Shown here: piece after piece, positions 24,478 through 32,883 of the stretch
How positions within the stretch are numbered: the first letter of the stretch is position 1
How the letters are laid out: each line of letters begins with the position of its first letter
NCBI RefSeq assembly: GCF_946885955.1
Contig: NZ_CAMPHI010000021.1
Location: 21,775-85,774 of the forward strand
Length of the DNA stretch: 64,000 bases
Origin: an uncultured Pseudomonas sp.
Lineage (GTDB): Bacteria; Pseudomonadota; Gammaproteobacteria; Pseudomonadales; Pseudomonadaceae
Reading direction: 5' to 3'
Translations under genes and position numbers: made by a program
Notes under the pieces: model-generated
Databases searched by the model: none
Seen by the model: only the letters and a program-made list of their open reading frames with translations
What the model was told of the DNA's origin: nothing

Positions 24478-25920
24478 TCAGGGCCTCTCAGGCCCTCCGG
24501 GTGCGAAGTGTTGATCGCCCTGGTGCAGGCTGCTGGCCAGGGTGAGAAAGCCGTCGTAGAGGCGCTGGTCATCGTCCGCCGTATTGCTGACGCTGGCGCG
24601 GATGAATTGCGGCACTGCTGTGCGGCCGACCGCGAATGCTTCGGCGGAGCTGACCAGGTAGTGCTTGTGCTGGAGCTCCGCCTCGATCGCCGAGGCGCGC
24701 CAGGGCTCGGGTACCTCGATCCAGAAATGCGGGCTCTGTGGCTGACTGCGATAGTTCAAGCCCCCGAGCAGGCCGCCGACCAGTCGCTTGCGTCGCTCTA
24801 TTTCGGCGATCTGCTGGCGCAGCAGGGTCACTGCGGTGCCGTCTTCGATCCATTGGCTGGCCAGCTCCTGGGTCAGCGGTGTGGCCATCCAGCAACTCGT
24901 GCGTAGCGCCGCAGACAGGCGCCCGAGCAACTCCTTGGGTGCATGCAGATAGCCGACCCGCAGACCCGCCGCGACCGCCTTGCTCAGGCTGCCGATCAGA
25001 ATGCTGCGTTCGGGCGCGAACCGGCTCAGCGGTGGCGGCCGTCGTTCGAGCAGCACGGCATGGGCCTCGTCCTCGAGAATCAGCAGATTATGGCGGCGGC
25101 ACAGTTGCGCGATGACCTGCCGGCGTTCGCTGGAGAGCACCGCGGTGGTCGGGTTCTGCAGCGTCGGCGTGCAGTACAGCGCCGCCACCCGATTGATGCG
25201 GCACAGCTCGTCGAGCGAGTCGGGGAGCAGCCCTTCCTCGTCCATTTCGATACCGAGCAGCTTCAGGCCGAGCAGGCGCGCCGCGGCGATCAGGCCGGGG
25301 TAGGTCAGGTGCTCGGTGACCAGCGTATCGCCGGGACGAAACAGCGCGCTGAGTGTAGTGAGCAGGCCGTGCTGCGCGCCATTGACGCACAGCACCTGCT
25401 CGGCGTCGGCGATGAAATCCTCATGGCTCAGCCACTGCGCGCCAGCTTGCCGATGACGCGGATGACCAGGTTCCGGACCATATAGCGCCAGCGTCCGCAG
25501 ACGCTGTGGATCATCGGCCAGTGCGCGCAGGCTCTGCGCCAGCAGCGCCGTTTCCTGCCCCGGGATATGCATGTTGCGGCTCATGTCGTAGTGCGCTTGC
25601 GGCGCCTCGCTGACATTGCGAAAACCATTGTCGCGCTGGCGCTCAAGGCCCCGCTGGCGCACGAAGGTGCCATCGCCCACCCGTGCGACCACGAGGCCCA
25701 GGCGTTCCAGTTCGGCGTAGGCGCGGCTGATGGTGCCGACGGTTACCCCCAATTCATCCGCCAGGTTGCGCTGCGGCGGCAGCTTGCCGCCGGCCACCAG
25801 GGTGCCGGCGGCGATGGCACTTTCCAGTGCTTGGGCCAGGCGTTTGTATTTAACGCCCTGGCCGTTATCGAGGGCGTTTCGGAGAATTGATACGGTGTCA
25901 ATAATTGTTTTGACAGTCAT
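24478..25920 (-). CDS. MocR/GntR-family transcriptional regulator with aminotransferase domain
   Basis: Protein of 480 residues. An N-terminal winged-helix (KYKRLAQALESAIAAGTL, then LGVTVGTISRAYAELERLGLV) is joined to a fold-type I aminotransferase-like domain. The PLP lysine is in ILIGSLSKAVAAG (about residue 311), with the Asp-containing NLLILEDEAHAVL upstream. MocR regulators sense PLP or an amino compound and usually control a divergent gene. Here the divergent neighbour is an EamA transporter, so export of an amino acid or related metabolite is a plausible target. The ligand is unknown. Confidence 0.92.
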   Translation of the reverse strand: MTVKTIIDTVSILRNALDNGQGVKYKRLAQALESAIAAGTLVAGGKLPPQRNLADELGVTVGTISRAYAELERLGLVVARVGDGTFVRQRGLERQRDNGFRNVSEAPQAHYDMSRNMHIPGQETALLAQSLRALADDPQRLRTLALYGPEPGHPRHRQAGAQWLSHEDFIADAEQVLCVNGAQHGLLTTLSALFRPGDTLVTEHLTYPGLIAAARLLGLKLLGIEMDEEGLLPDSLDELCRINRVAALYCTPTLQNPTTAVLSSERRQVIAQLCRRHNLLILEDEAHAVLLERRPPPLSRFAPERSILIGSLSKAVAAGLRVGYLHAPKELLGRLSAALRTSCWMATPLTQELASQWIEDGTAVTLLRQQIAEIERRKRLVGGLLGGLNYRSQPQSPHFWIEVPEPWRASAIEAELQHKHYLVSSAEAFAVGRTAVPQFIRASVSNTADDDQRLYDGFLTLASSLHQGDQHFAPGGPERP

Positions 25921-26012
25921 TTTTCATCCGAATAGCTTGTTTAAAGGGTTTCAATTTCGCTCGGATTGTCACCTTTTTTCAGGATCAAGCAAAGACAAAG
26001 GATGAGTTGCCC
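25921..26012. promoter_or_regulatory. Divergent promoter region between MocR regulator and EamA transporter
   Basis: This 92-base AT-rich spacer must hold both promoters. ATCCGA (25926-25931) and TCGGAT (25961-25966) form a widely spaced inverted repeat and are candidate MocR contact half-sites. TTGTTTAAA at about 25937-25945 resembles promoter sequence. AAAGGA at 25997-26002 is the transporter's ribosome-binding site. Confidence 0.45.
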
Positions 26013-26942
26013 ATGCCAACCTCTGCCGCCCTCGCAGGTGCCACCCCTGTACACAAATCATGGCGGGCCGGTTTGATCACCAGCCTGCTGTTTCTGATCG
26101 TCTGTCTGAGTTGGGGCACGACCTGGCTGGGGATCAGGATCGCTGTCGAAAGCGTGCCGCCGTTGACCGCCGCCGGGCTGCGCTTTCTCATCGCCTTCCC
26201 GTTGTTCCTGGGGTTCGCCGTCTGGCGCCGCGAGCCGATCGCCTTTCCCCGCGGCAGCTTCGGCTTCGGCGTGTTCGTCACCCTGGCCTACTTCAGCGTG
26301 CCATATTACCTGCTCAACTATGGCGAGATGCACGTCTCGTCGGGGCTGACTGCGTTGCTGTTCAGCAGCATGCCGGTGTTTATCCTGATCTTCTCCGCCG
26401 TATTGCTGCGTGAGCGGATTCGCCTGGCCCAGGTGGCCGGCATCCTGATCGGCTTCGCCAGCCTGTTCATGATCATCACCGGCCAGGGACTGCATGTGGA
26501 GCGCGCGGAGCTGTTCGGCGTGCTGGCGATTCTCGCCGCCGCGATCATGCATGCGCTCTGTTATGTGGTGACCAAGCAGAAGGGCGCGGCCATCGGCGTG
26601 ATCACCTATAACTGCCTGCCGATCGGCTGTGCCGGCCTGATGCTGGCGCTTGCGGGGCTGTGGCTCGAACGACCGGATTTTGGCGCCATCACCCCGCGCT
26701 CCTGGGCGGCGCTGAGCTACCTGGGGCTGGTCGCTTCGGTCGGTGGCTTCATCGTCTATTTCTTTCTGCTCAAGCGGCTCAGTCCGATTATTCTGTCGTT
26801 CGTGTTCATAATTTTCCCGGTTTTCGCCGTGGTGATCGGCGCCTGGTACGAGGGCACGCCCTTGTCGCAAGACCTGCTGATGTATTCGGCGATCCTGCTC
26901 GTGGGGTTCGCTTTAACCAAGCTGCCGATCGAAAAGTCCTAG
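26013..26942 (+). CDS. EamA/DMT-family transporter (putative metabolite exporter)
   Basis: Inner-membrane protein of 309 residues with about ten helices and two EamA repeats. The first repeat has the conserved LSWGTTWLGIRIAVESVPP, then GLTALLFSSMPVFILIFSAV; the second ends with VFIIFPVFAVVIGAWYEG. ATG 26013 is preferred over a TTG six bases upstream. It is divergent from the MocR regulator, which likely controls it. Related proteins export amino acids or their derivatives; the substrate is unknown. Confidence 0.9.
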   Translation: MPTSAALAGATPVHKSWRAGLITSLLFLIVCLSWGTTWLGIRIAVESVPPLTAAGLRFLIAFPLFLGFAVWRREPIAFPRGSFGFGVFVTLAYFSVPYYLLNYGEMHVSSGLTALLFSSMPVFILIFSAVLLRERIRLAQVAGILIGFASLFMIITGQGLHVERAELFGVLAILAAAIMHALCYVVTKQKGAAIGVITYNCLPIGCAGLMLALAGLWLERPDFGAITPRSWAALSYLGLVASVGGFIVYFFLLKRLSPIILSFVFIIFPVFAVVIGAWYEGTPLSQDLLMYSAILLVGFALTKLPIEKS

Positions 26943-27045
26943 GTTCTGTGAAAATGTTTCAAAAAGCGTCAAGAGGCAGCCGACAGTTTTGAGCGGGCGT
27001 GATAGCTTTGCGCCCCCACAATTATTCCGTCGTATGGAGTGTTTT

Positions 27046-28005
27046 ATGTCGATCAAGGATCTGATCCTTGCAGCCCTGCTGGCTGCTTCCCTGCCATCTG
27101 CCCACGCCGAAACAACTGAGCCGCAAACGGATTCCGCGGCTCCGGCTGAACTGATGACAGAGCAACAGGATGGGCAACAAGAGTCAGGCGAACTGGCAGA
27201 AGAGCCGGACGAGCAGGGCATGAGCGACGAAGAGTTCGTCGCCAGCCTGAATTTCCGGACTGGCAAGGTGGTACTGGGCGATAACCTGGCGACCCTGAAC
27301 CTGCCGGAAAACCTGGTGTTTCTCGACAGCGAAGACGCCAACCGGGTATTGGTCGATGCCTGGGGCAACCCACCGACTGATGAGGCGCCGCTGGGGATGA
27401 TTCTGCCGGCCGGTATTTCGCCGTTGGCCGAGGAGTCCTGGGCGGTGACCGTCGAGTATGAGGAAAGCGGTTTCGTCTCCGACGAGGACGCCGCCGATAT
27501 CGATTACGACGAGATGCTCGAGCAATTGCAGGAAGAGACCGTCGAAGGCAATGCCTGGCGCGAGGAGAACGGCTACGAGCCGATCCAGCTGCTGGGCTGG
27601 GCTGCCAAGCCGCACTACGACGCGCAGGGCAAGAAACTGCACTGGGCCAAGGAACTGCGCTTCGGCGACAGTGAAGACAACACGCTGAACTACAACATTC
27701 GCGTGTTGGGTCGCAAGGGCGTCCTGGTGCTGAACTTTATCGCCAACATGGATCAGTTGCCGGAGATTCAGGCCAACGTGCCGGCGGTACTGGCGATGAC
27801 CGAGTTCAACGACGGCAGCCGTTACGCCGACTTCGATCCCGATCTCGATGAAGTCGCCGCTTATGGCATCGGCGCGCTGATCGCCGGCAAGCTGGCCGCC
27901 AAGGCCGGGCTGTTCGTTACCGCTCTGGTTTTGCTGAAGAAGCTCTGGCTGGTGCCGGCGCTGCTGTTCGGCTGGGTGGCCAAGCGCCTGACCGGCAAGA
28001 AGTAA
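27046..28005 (+). CDS. DUF2167 family membrane protein
   Basis: Protein of 319 residues with a signal peptide (about 1-22, SAHAET), an acidic low-complexity stretch (about 23-65, many Glu, Gln and Asp), a folded domain with the DUF2167 core (RTGKVVLGDNLATLNLPENL, NGYEPIQLLGWAAKPHYD), and two hydrophobic helices near the C-terminus (about 280-312). ATG 27046 follows GGAG at 27036. Function unknown in all bacteria. A strong terminator follows. Confidence 0.85.
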   Translation: MSIKDLILAALLAASLPSAHAETTEPQTDSAAPAELMTEQQDGQQESGELAEEPDEQGMSDEEFVASLNFRTGKVVLGDNLATLNLPENLVFLDSEDANRVLVDAWGNPPTDEAPLGMILPAGISPLAEESWAVTVEYEESGFVSDEDAADIDYDEMLEQLQEETVEGNAWREENGYEPIQLLGWAAKPHYDAQGKKLHWAKELRFGDSEDNTLNYNIRVLGRKGVLVLNFIANMDQLPEIQANVPAVLAMTEFNDGSRYADFDPDLDEVAAYGIGALIAGKLAAKAGLFVTALVLLKKLWLVPALLFGWVAKRLTGKK

Positions 28006-28020
28006 GATTGCGCTAATAGA

Positions 28021-28044
28021 CCCGCCCCGGTTCCGGGGCGGGTT
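28021..28044. terminator. GC-rich hairpin between convergent genes
   Basis: CCCGCCCCGG and CCGGGGCGGG form a perfect 10-bp inverted repeat separated by TT, just after the DUF2167 stop. It is followed by TCGCTTATTTGG rather than a clean T-run. It lies between convergent genes and may serve both. Two copies of TGGCGGCC (28053-28060 and 28069-28076) follow. Confidence 0.75.
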
Positions 28045-28077
28045 CGCTTATTTGGCGGCCATTTATCTGGCGGCCGT

Positions 28078-29256
28078 TTATTTGGACAGAAACTTCATCC
28101 CGTCTTCCAGCCCCTGCAATGTCAGCGGATACATCTGCTCTTCGAGCAGCTCGCGCATGATGTTGGTCGAAGCGGTATAGCCCCAGGTTTCCTTGGGGTA
28201 GGGGTTGATCCAGATAAGTTTCTTGTACTTCTCCATAAAGCGTTTGATCCAGACGTAGCCCGGCTCCTCGTTCCAGTGCTCGACGCTGCCGCCGGCCTGG
28301 GTGATCTCGTAGGGCGCCATCGCCGCATCGCCGACGAACACCACTTTGTAATCGGCGCCGTATTTGTTCAGCAGGTCCTGGGTGGAGAAACGCTCGGAGG
28401 TGCGCCGCAGGTTGTTCTTCCACACCGATTCGTACACGCAGTTATGGAAGTAGAAGTACTCCATGTGCTTGAACTCGGTTTTGCAGGCCGAGAACAACTC
28501 CTCGCAGACCTTCACATGGGCGTCCATCGAGCCACCGATATCGAACAGCAGCAATAGCTTGACCGTATTGCGTCGCTCCGGGCGCATCTGGATATTCAGC
28601 AGGCCGCCATCCTTGGCGGTATGGTCGATGGTGCCGTCCAGATCGAGTTCATCCTGGGCGCCCTGGCGGGCGAATTTGCGCAGGCGGCGCAGGGCGATCT
28701 TGATATTGCGCGTACCCAGCTCGACCTGATCGTCGAGGTTTTTATACTCGCGTTGGTCCCAGACCTTGACCGCCTTACCCTGGCGCTTGCCGGCATCGCC
28801 GACGCGGACGCCTTCCGGGTTGAAACCGCCGGAGCCGAACGGGCTGGTGCCGCCGGTGCCGATCCATTTGTTGCCGCCTGCGTGGCGTTCCTTCTGTTCC
28901 TCCAGGCGCTTCTTGAACTCTTCGATCAGCTTGTCGAGGCCGCCGAGGGATTCGATCTTGGCGCGTTCCTCGTCGCTCAGCGAGCGCTCGAATTCCTTGC
29001 GCAGCCACTCATCGGGGATCAGTGCCTCGATGTGCTGGTTAAGGTTTTCCAGGCCCTTGAAGTAAGCGCCGAACGCGCGGTCGAACTTGTCGAAATGCCG
29101 CTCGTCCTTGACCAGGATGGTGCGCGAGAGGAAGTAGAACTCGTCCATGTCGGCGAATATCACGTTGTGCTTCAACGCGTTGATCAGATCGAGCAGCTCG
29201 CGCACCGACACCGGCACCTTGGCGGCGCGCATTTCGTTGAATAGGTTGAGCAGCAT
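28078..29256 (-). CDS. VWA domain (CoxE-like) protein, MoxR partner
   Basis: Cytoplasmic protein of 392 residues. The N-terminal part is helical (MLLNLFNEMRAAKVPVSVRE) with a Gly-rich linker near 128-150 (GTGGTSPFGSGGFNPEG). The C-terminal VWA-like domain has the MIDAS-like motif FDIGGSMDAH, with IGGS in place of the usual xSxS, a variant common in the CoxE group. It lies downstream of a MoxR ATPase (repeat DNA of 140 bases between them). MoxR/CoxE pairs act as chaperone-like machines for metal-cofactor insertion or complex assembly. The client is unknown. Confidence 0.88.
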   Translation of the reverse strand: MLLNLFNEMRAAKVPVSVRELLDLINALKHNVIFADMDEFYFLSRTILVKDERHFDKFDRAFGAYFKGLENLNQHIEALIPDEWLRKEFERSLSDEERAKIESLGGLDKLIEEFKKRLEEQKERHAGGNKWIGTGGTSPFGSGGFNPEGVRVGDAGKRQGKAVKVWDQREYKNLDDQVELGTRNIKIALRRLRKFARQGAQDELDLDGTIDHTAKDGGLLNIQMRPERRNTVKLLLLFDIGGSMDAHVKVCEELFSACKTEFKHMEYFYFHNCVYESVWKNNLRRTSERFSTQDLLNKYGADYKVVFVGDAAMAPYEITQAGGSVEHWNEEPGYVWIKRFMEKYKKLIWINPYPKETWGYTASTNIMRELLEEQMYPLTLQGLEDGMKFLSK

Positions 29257-29280
29257 GGCTGCGTCCTCAGGTTTGTTGCG

Positions 29281-29396
29281 GACATCCCCTCTCCCCTTGG
29301 GAGAGGGCTAGGGTGAGGGGCTTGAAGGCAACTCGGCGTCGCCTGGTATATCCCTCACCCCCGGCCCCTCTCCCGGAGGGAGAGGGGAGACAAGCC
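29281..29396. repeat. REP-like inverted element between VWA and MoxR genes
   Basis: Two units face each other. The left unit is CCCCTCTCCCCTTGGGAGAG followed by GGCTAGGGTGAGGGG (29286-29320). The right unit is CCCTCACCCCCGGCCCC then TCTCCCGGAGGGAGAGGGGAGA (29349-29388). Each holds its own palindrome and the pair is inverted. The right unit is nearly identical to the element inside ptrB. It may act as a transcription or mRNA-processing boundary. Confidence 0.85.
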
Positions 29397-30242
29397 TCAG
29401 CGGCTGGCGCGGCGGCTCATAAAAGCCAGGCGCTCGAGCAACTGCACGTCTTGCTCGTTCTTCACCAGCGCCCCGGCCAGCGGCGGGATGGCCTTGGTCG
29501 GATCGCGCTCGCGCAGCACCGCTTCGCCGATATTGTCGGCCATCAGCAGCTTCAGCCAGTCGACCAGTTCGCTGGTCGAGGGCTTCTTCTTCAGGCCCGG
29601 CACCTTGCGCACGTCGAAGAACACGTCGAGCGCCTCGGCGACCAGGTCCTTCTTGATGTCCGGGTAGTGGACGTCGACGATCTGTTGCAGGGTCGCGCGG
29701 TCCGGGAAGGCGATGTAGTGGAAGAAGCAGCGGCGCAGGAAGGCGTCCGGCAGTTCCTTCTCGTTGTTCGAGGTGATGATGATGATCGGGCGCTGCTTGG
29801 CCTTGATCGTCTCGTTGGTCTCGTAAACGTAGAACTCCATCTTGTCGAGTTCTTGCAACAGGTCGTTGGGGAATTCGATGTCGGCCTTGTCGATTTCGTC
29901 GATCAGCAGGATTACCCGCTCATCCGACTCGAAGGCTTCCCACAGCTTGCCCTTCTTGATGTAGTTGCGTACGTCGTGGACCTTGTCCGAGTCCAGCTGC
30001 GAGTCGCGCAGGCGGCTGACCGCATCGTACTCGTACAGGCCCTGGTGGGCCTTTGTGGTGGACTTGATATGCCAGGTGATCAGCTTGGCGCCAAAGGATT
30101 CGGCCAACTGTTCGGCAAGCATGGTCTTGCCGGTGCCCGGCTCGCCCTTGACCAGCAACGGACGCTCCAGGGTGATGGCGGCATTGACCGCAAGCTTGAG
30201 GTCGTCGGTGGCGACGTAGGACTGGGTGCCTTCGAACTTCAT
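29397..30242 (-). CDS. MoxR-family AAA+ ATPase
   Basis: Protein of 281 residues. Walker A is GEPGTGKT (about residues 33-40), Walker B is VILLIDEIDKAD near 109-120, and sensor-1/arginine-finger blocks are IIIITSNNEKELPDAFLRR. It starts with MKFEGTQSYVATDDLKLAVN, typical of this group. It probably remodels a client together with the downstream VWA protein. ATG 30242. Confidence 0.92.
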   Translation of the reverse strand: MKFEGTQSYVATDDLKLAVNAAITLERPLLVKGEPGTGKTMLAEQLAESFGAKLITWHIKSTTKAHQGLYEYDAVSRLRDSQLDSDKVHDVRNYIKKGKLWEAFESDERVILLIDEIDKADIEFPNDLLQELDKMEFYVYETNETIKAKQRPIIIITSNNEKELPDAFLRRCFFHYIAFPDRATLQQIVDVHYPDIKKDLVAEALDVFFDVRKVPGLKKKPSTSELVDWLKLLMADNIGEAVLRERDPTKAIPPLAGALVKNEQDVQLLERLAFMSRRASR

Positions 30243-30367
30243 CGGTAAATCCTCGAACGGTAGCGCGCAGGGCCATACCCGCGGGTTCAGTATTTGAAAA
30301 CCCGACTATAACGTGCCGGTCAGGTAGCTGTGAACGCAGACGCCTTATTCAGTCACTGAATGGTCCG

Positions 30368-31456
30368 TCACTCCTCGACCTGTTCGCCATCTTTCGCCGT
30401 ATTTTCGAAATGAGCGGAGAACGCCTCGATAAAACCGTTGCGCAGGATTGCAAGAAACGCCTGAAAGGCACTGATGTCTTGCCGATGCACGCTGCCGTTG
30501 AGCTCGACGCGAGTGGCGAATTGGTCCTTGGACTGATTTTTCAGTGCGGTTTCACCTGCGCCGACCAGCGCCTCCCAGATCGAGCGGAAAAAGCCCTTGT
30601 CGTCATTGGCGACATCCTGCTGCCAGTCGAACACTTCGACATCGTGCAGCAGCGGTTTGATATAGCCGCTGAGCTGGCCGTCATCGGCGTTCGCCTCTAT
30701 GACCAGATCGCCGCTGCCAGCCTTGAAGTCGAAGCCGCCATAGGCCGAGGAAAAATCGTTGAGGCGGGTGAGGTCGATGTCGGTGACGCGCAGTTTGAAT
30801 TGGAAATTTTCGAAGTCTTGTAGCGGGTTGAAGGTCGCACTGCTTTCCAGCGGCGCATGATTCAACAATAGCGCCGAGCCCTCGAAGCGGGCCGCATGCT
30901 CGCTTTGCTTTTTCTCGACATTGGTCAGGTTATACAAGCTGGCGTTGACATCGGTGGCACGCAGATCCACCGGTGGGTCGGCAGTCAGATTATGAAAACC
31001 TACGCTGCCGTCGATCACTCGAACTTCGTTGAGGGTGATGGGCAGCAGTTTTTCCAGCTGTCGGCGCCAATTGGTGCCTTGGCCGGACTGCGAGCGTTGC
31101 TTATCGGCGCCACCATCGACGAAGTTGACCTCCGGCTGCTCGAACACCGCCTCGGCCACTACGGCGTGGTTTTTCCAAAGCTCCGGCCAACTGACCGCCA
31201 GCTCAATGCTGGGTGCATCGACGAGGGGGAGGGGTACCTGGCCGCTGGTTTTGACGATGGTCAGGTCGTTGATCCAGTAAGCGCCGCGCCACCAGGCCAG
31301 ATCGACGTCGCCGATGTGCCCGCGGTAGTCGCCCATATCGGCGAGCTTGTCATTCAGGTAGTTGCGAACCAACAGGGGCAAAGCGAGGTGCAGTGCGACC
31401 AGAGCGACGACTATGCCCAAGAGTATCCACTGTGGAATGCTGTAGCGCTTCTTCAT
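30368..31456 (-). CDS. DUF748/AsmA-like envelope protein
   Basis: Protein of 362 residues with one N-terminal membrane helix (about residues 10-28, ILLGIVVALVALHLALPLLV) and a large periplasmic part of repeating beta structure. LNEVRVIDGSVGFHNL, PPVDLRATDVNASLYNLTN and RVTDIDLTRLNDFSSAYGGF are typical of DUF748/AsmA-like proteins that may shuttle lipids across the envelope. ATG 31456 was chosen over GTG 31501 because it gives MKKRYSIPQW directly before the helix. Divergent from cysK. Confidence 0.8.
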   Translation of the reverse strand: MKKRYSIPQWILLGIVVALVALHLALPLLVRNYLNDKLADMGDYRGHIGDVDLAWWRGAYWINDLTIVKTSGQVPLPLVDAPSIELAVSWPELWKNHAVVAEAVFEQPEVNFVDGGADKQRSQSGQGTNWRRQLEKLLPITLNEVRVIDGSVGFHNLTADPPVDLRATDVNASLYNLTNVEKKQSEHAARFEGSALLLNHAPLESSATFNPLQDFENFQFKLRVTDIDLTRLNDFSSAYGGFDFKAGSGDLVIEANADDGQLSGYIKPLLHDVEVFDWQQDVANDDKGFFRSIWEALVGAGETALKNQSKDQFATRVELNGSVHRQDISAFQAFLAILRNGFIEAFSAHFENTAKDGEQVEE

Positions 31457-31577
31457 ATATGCAAAGACTCGCTGCAGAGGCTGAGGGTTCCGATGATGCA
31501 CTCACCGGACTGGACGGCCAGGCACATGAGTCATAGGCTGATAGCCTTTTCGGCAACCTACGCACAAGGACACCGCC

Positions 31578-32552
31578 ATGAGCCGCATCTACGCAGACAA
31601 CGCGCAATCCATCGGCAATACGCCGCTGGTGATGATCAACCGTCTGGCCCCCAAGGGCGTCACCATTCTGGCCAAGATCGAAGGGCGCAATCCGGCCTAT
31701 TCGGTGAAGTGCCGCATCGGTGCGAGCATGGTCTGGGACGCGGAAGAGCGCGGCGTGCTCAAGCCCGGTATGACCATCGTCGAGCCCACCTCGGGCAATA
31801 CCGGTATCGGCCTGGCCTTCGTCGCCGCGGCGCGCGGCTACAAGTTATTGCTGACCATGCCGGCCTCCATGAGCCTGGAGCGACGCAAGGTATTGAAGGC
31901 CCTGGGCGCCGAGCTGGTGCTGACCGAGCCGGCCAAGGGCATGAAGGGCGCCATCGAGAAAGCCGCGGAAATCGCCGCATCCGATAGCAGCCAATACTTT
32001 ATGCCGCAGCAGTTCAATAACCCGGCCAACCCGGGTATTCACGAACAGACCACCGGCCCGGAAATCTGGAAGGACACCGACGGCGCCATCGACGTGCTGG
32101 TGGCGGGGGTCGGCACCGGCGGCACCATTACCGGCGTGTCGCGCTATATCAAACAAATCCAGGGCAAACCGATTCTCTCGGTGGCGGTGGAGCCGGTCGG
32201 CTCGCCGGTGATCAGCCAGACCCTGGCCGGCGAAGAGGTCAAGCCCAGCCCGCACAAGATCCAGGGCATCGGTGCCGGTTTCGTGCCGAATAACCTCGAC
32301 CTGGCGATGGTCGACCGCGTCGAACTGGTCAGCGACGACGAGGCCAAGGCCGTCGCCCTGCGCCTGATGCGCGAAGAAGGCATTCTTTGCGGCATCTCCT
32401 GCGGCGCCGCCATGGCCGCAGCGATGCGCATCGCCGAGGAGCCTGAGATGCAAGGCAAAACCCTGGTGGTGATACTGCCGGACTCCGGTGAGCGCTACCT
32501 GTCCTCCATGCTCTTCGCCGATATGTTCACCGAACAGGAATTGCAGCAGTAA
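31578..32552 (+). CDS. cysK: Cysteine synthase A (O-acetylserine sulfhydrylase)
   Basis: PLP enzyme of 324 residues that makes cysteine from O-acetylserine and sulfide. The PLP lysine is Lys44 in YSVKCRIGA, the substrate loop is PTSGNTGIG (near residues 70-78), and the phosphate-binding loop is [10 protein letters not shown]. The C-terminal block has [10 protein letters not shown]. The overall pattern fits CysK rather than CysM. It is a single-gene unit with a clear terminator. Confidence 0.95.
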   Translation: MSRIYADNAQSIGNTPLVMINRLAPKGVTILAKIEGRNPAYSVKCRIGASMVWDAEERGVLKPGMTIVEPTSGNTGIGLAFVAAARGYKLLLTMPASMSLERRKVLKALGAELVLTEPAKGMKGAIEKAAEIAASDSSQYFMPQQFNNPANPGIHEQTTGPEIWKDTDGAIDVLVAGVGTGGTITGVSRYIKQIQGKPILSVAVEPVGSPVISQTLAGEEVKPSPHKIQGIGAGFVPNNLDLAMVDRVELVSDDEAKAVALRLMREEGILCGISCGAAMAAAMRIAEEPEMQGKTLVVILPDSGERYLSSMLFADMFTEQELQQ

Positions 32553-32571
32553 GCCGTATTCGTAGCAGCCA

Positions 32572-32596
32572 AGCCGCCTGACCAGGCGGCTTTTTT
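32572..32596 (+). terminator. Rho-independent terminator of cysK
   Basis: AGCCGCCTG and CAGGCGGCT form a 9-bp inverted repeat around AC-type loop bases, followed directly by a T-run (32591-32596). It lies 20 bp after the cysK stop and is a textbook intrinsic terminator. Confidence 0.93.
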
Positions 32597-32628
32597 ATTA
32601 TGTTTGCGGGCGGTTGGAGCAAGGGAGG

Positions 32629-32731
32629 CGTAGGGTGGATGACGCCTTTTTCATCCACCAATCGCAGTTGGTGGATGGGTGAAGCGTCATCCACCCTACG
32701 AGGCTTTGGTAGCCCGGATGCAATCCGGGGA
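32629..32731. repeat. Intergenic repeat, copy 2 (CGTAGGGTGGATGACGC ... CCACCCTACG)
   Basis: A 72-base near-perfect long palindrome (32629-32700) starts CGTAGGGTGGATGACGCC and ends GCGTCATCCACCCTACG. It is followed by the hairpin module TAGCCCGGATGCAATCCGGGG (32710-32730). Both modules are shared with 13791-13920. Together with the next repeat it fills the 327-base gap after cysK; no gene is seen. Confidence 0.88.
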
Positions 32732-32778
32732 AAGCTTGTGCGGCCCACAGCGCTTGCCTTTTTATGCCTGCGACTACC

Positions 32779-32883
32779 GTAGGATGGGTTGAGCATAGCG
32801 ATACCCATCGCCTCTGATGGGTTACGGCGCCCGGCCCGCGTGTCTTCCCAATGACTTCCGTAACAGCGCCTAACCCATCCTAC
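32779..32883. repeat. Repeat with 12-bp inverted ends overlapping a stop codon
   Basis: GTAGGATGGGTT at 32779-32790 and AACCCATCCTAC at 32872-32883 are perfect inverted ends of a 105-base element. The inner part contains a further ACCCATCGCCTCTGATGGGT hairpin. The right end overlaps the last bases of the EamA-family gene: its TAG stop (complement of 32880-32882) lies inside the terminal GTAGGATGGGTT. Confidence 0.88.

Noticed and set aside
31457..31501. Upstream GTG start of the DUF748 protein
   Set aside because: It would add 15 polar residues before the membrane anchor and has no better ribosome-binding site than ATG 31456.
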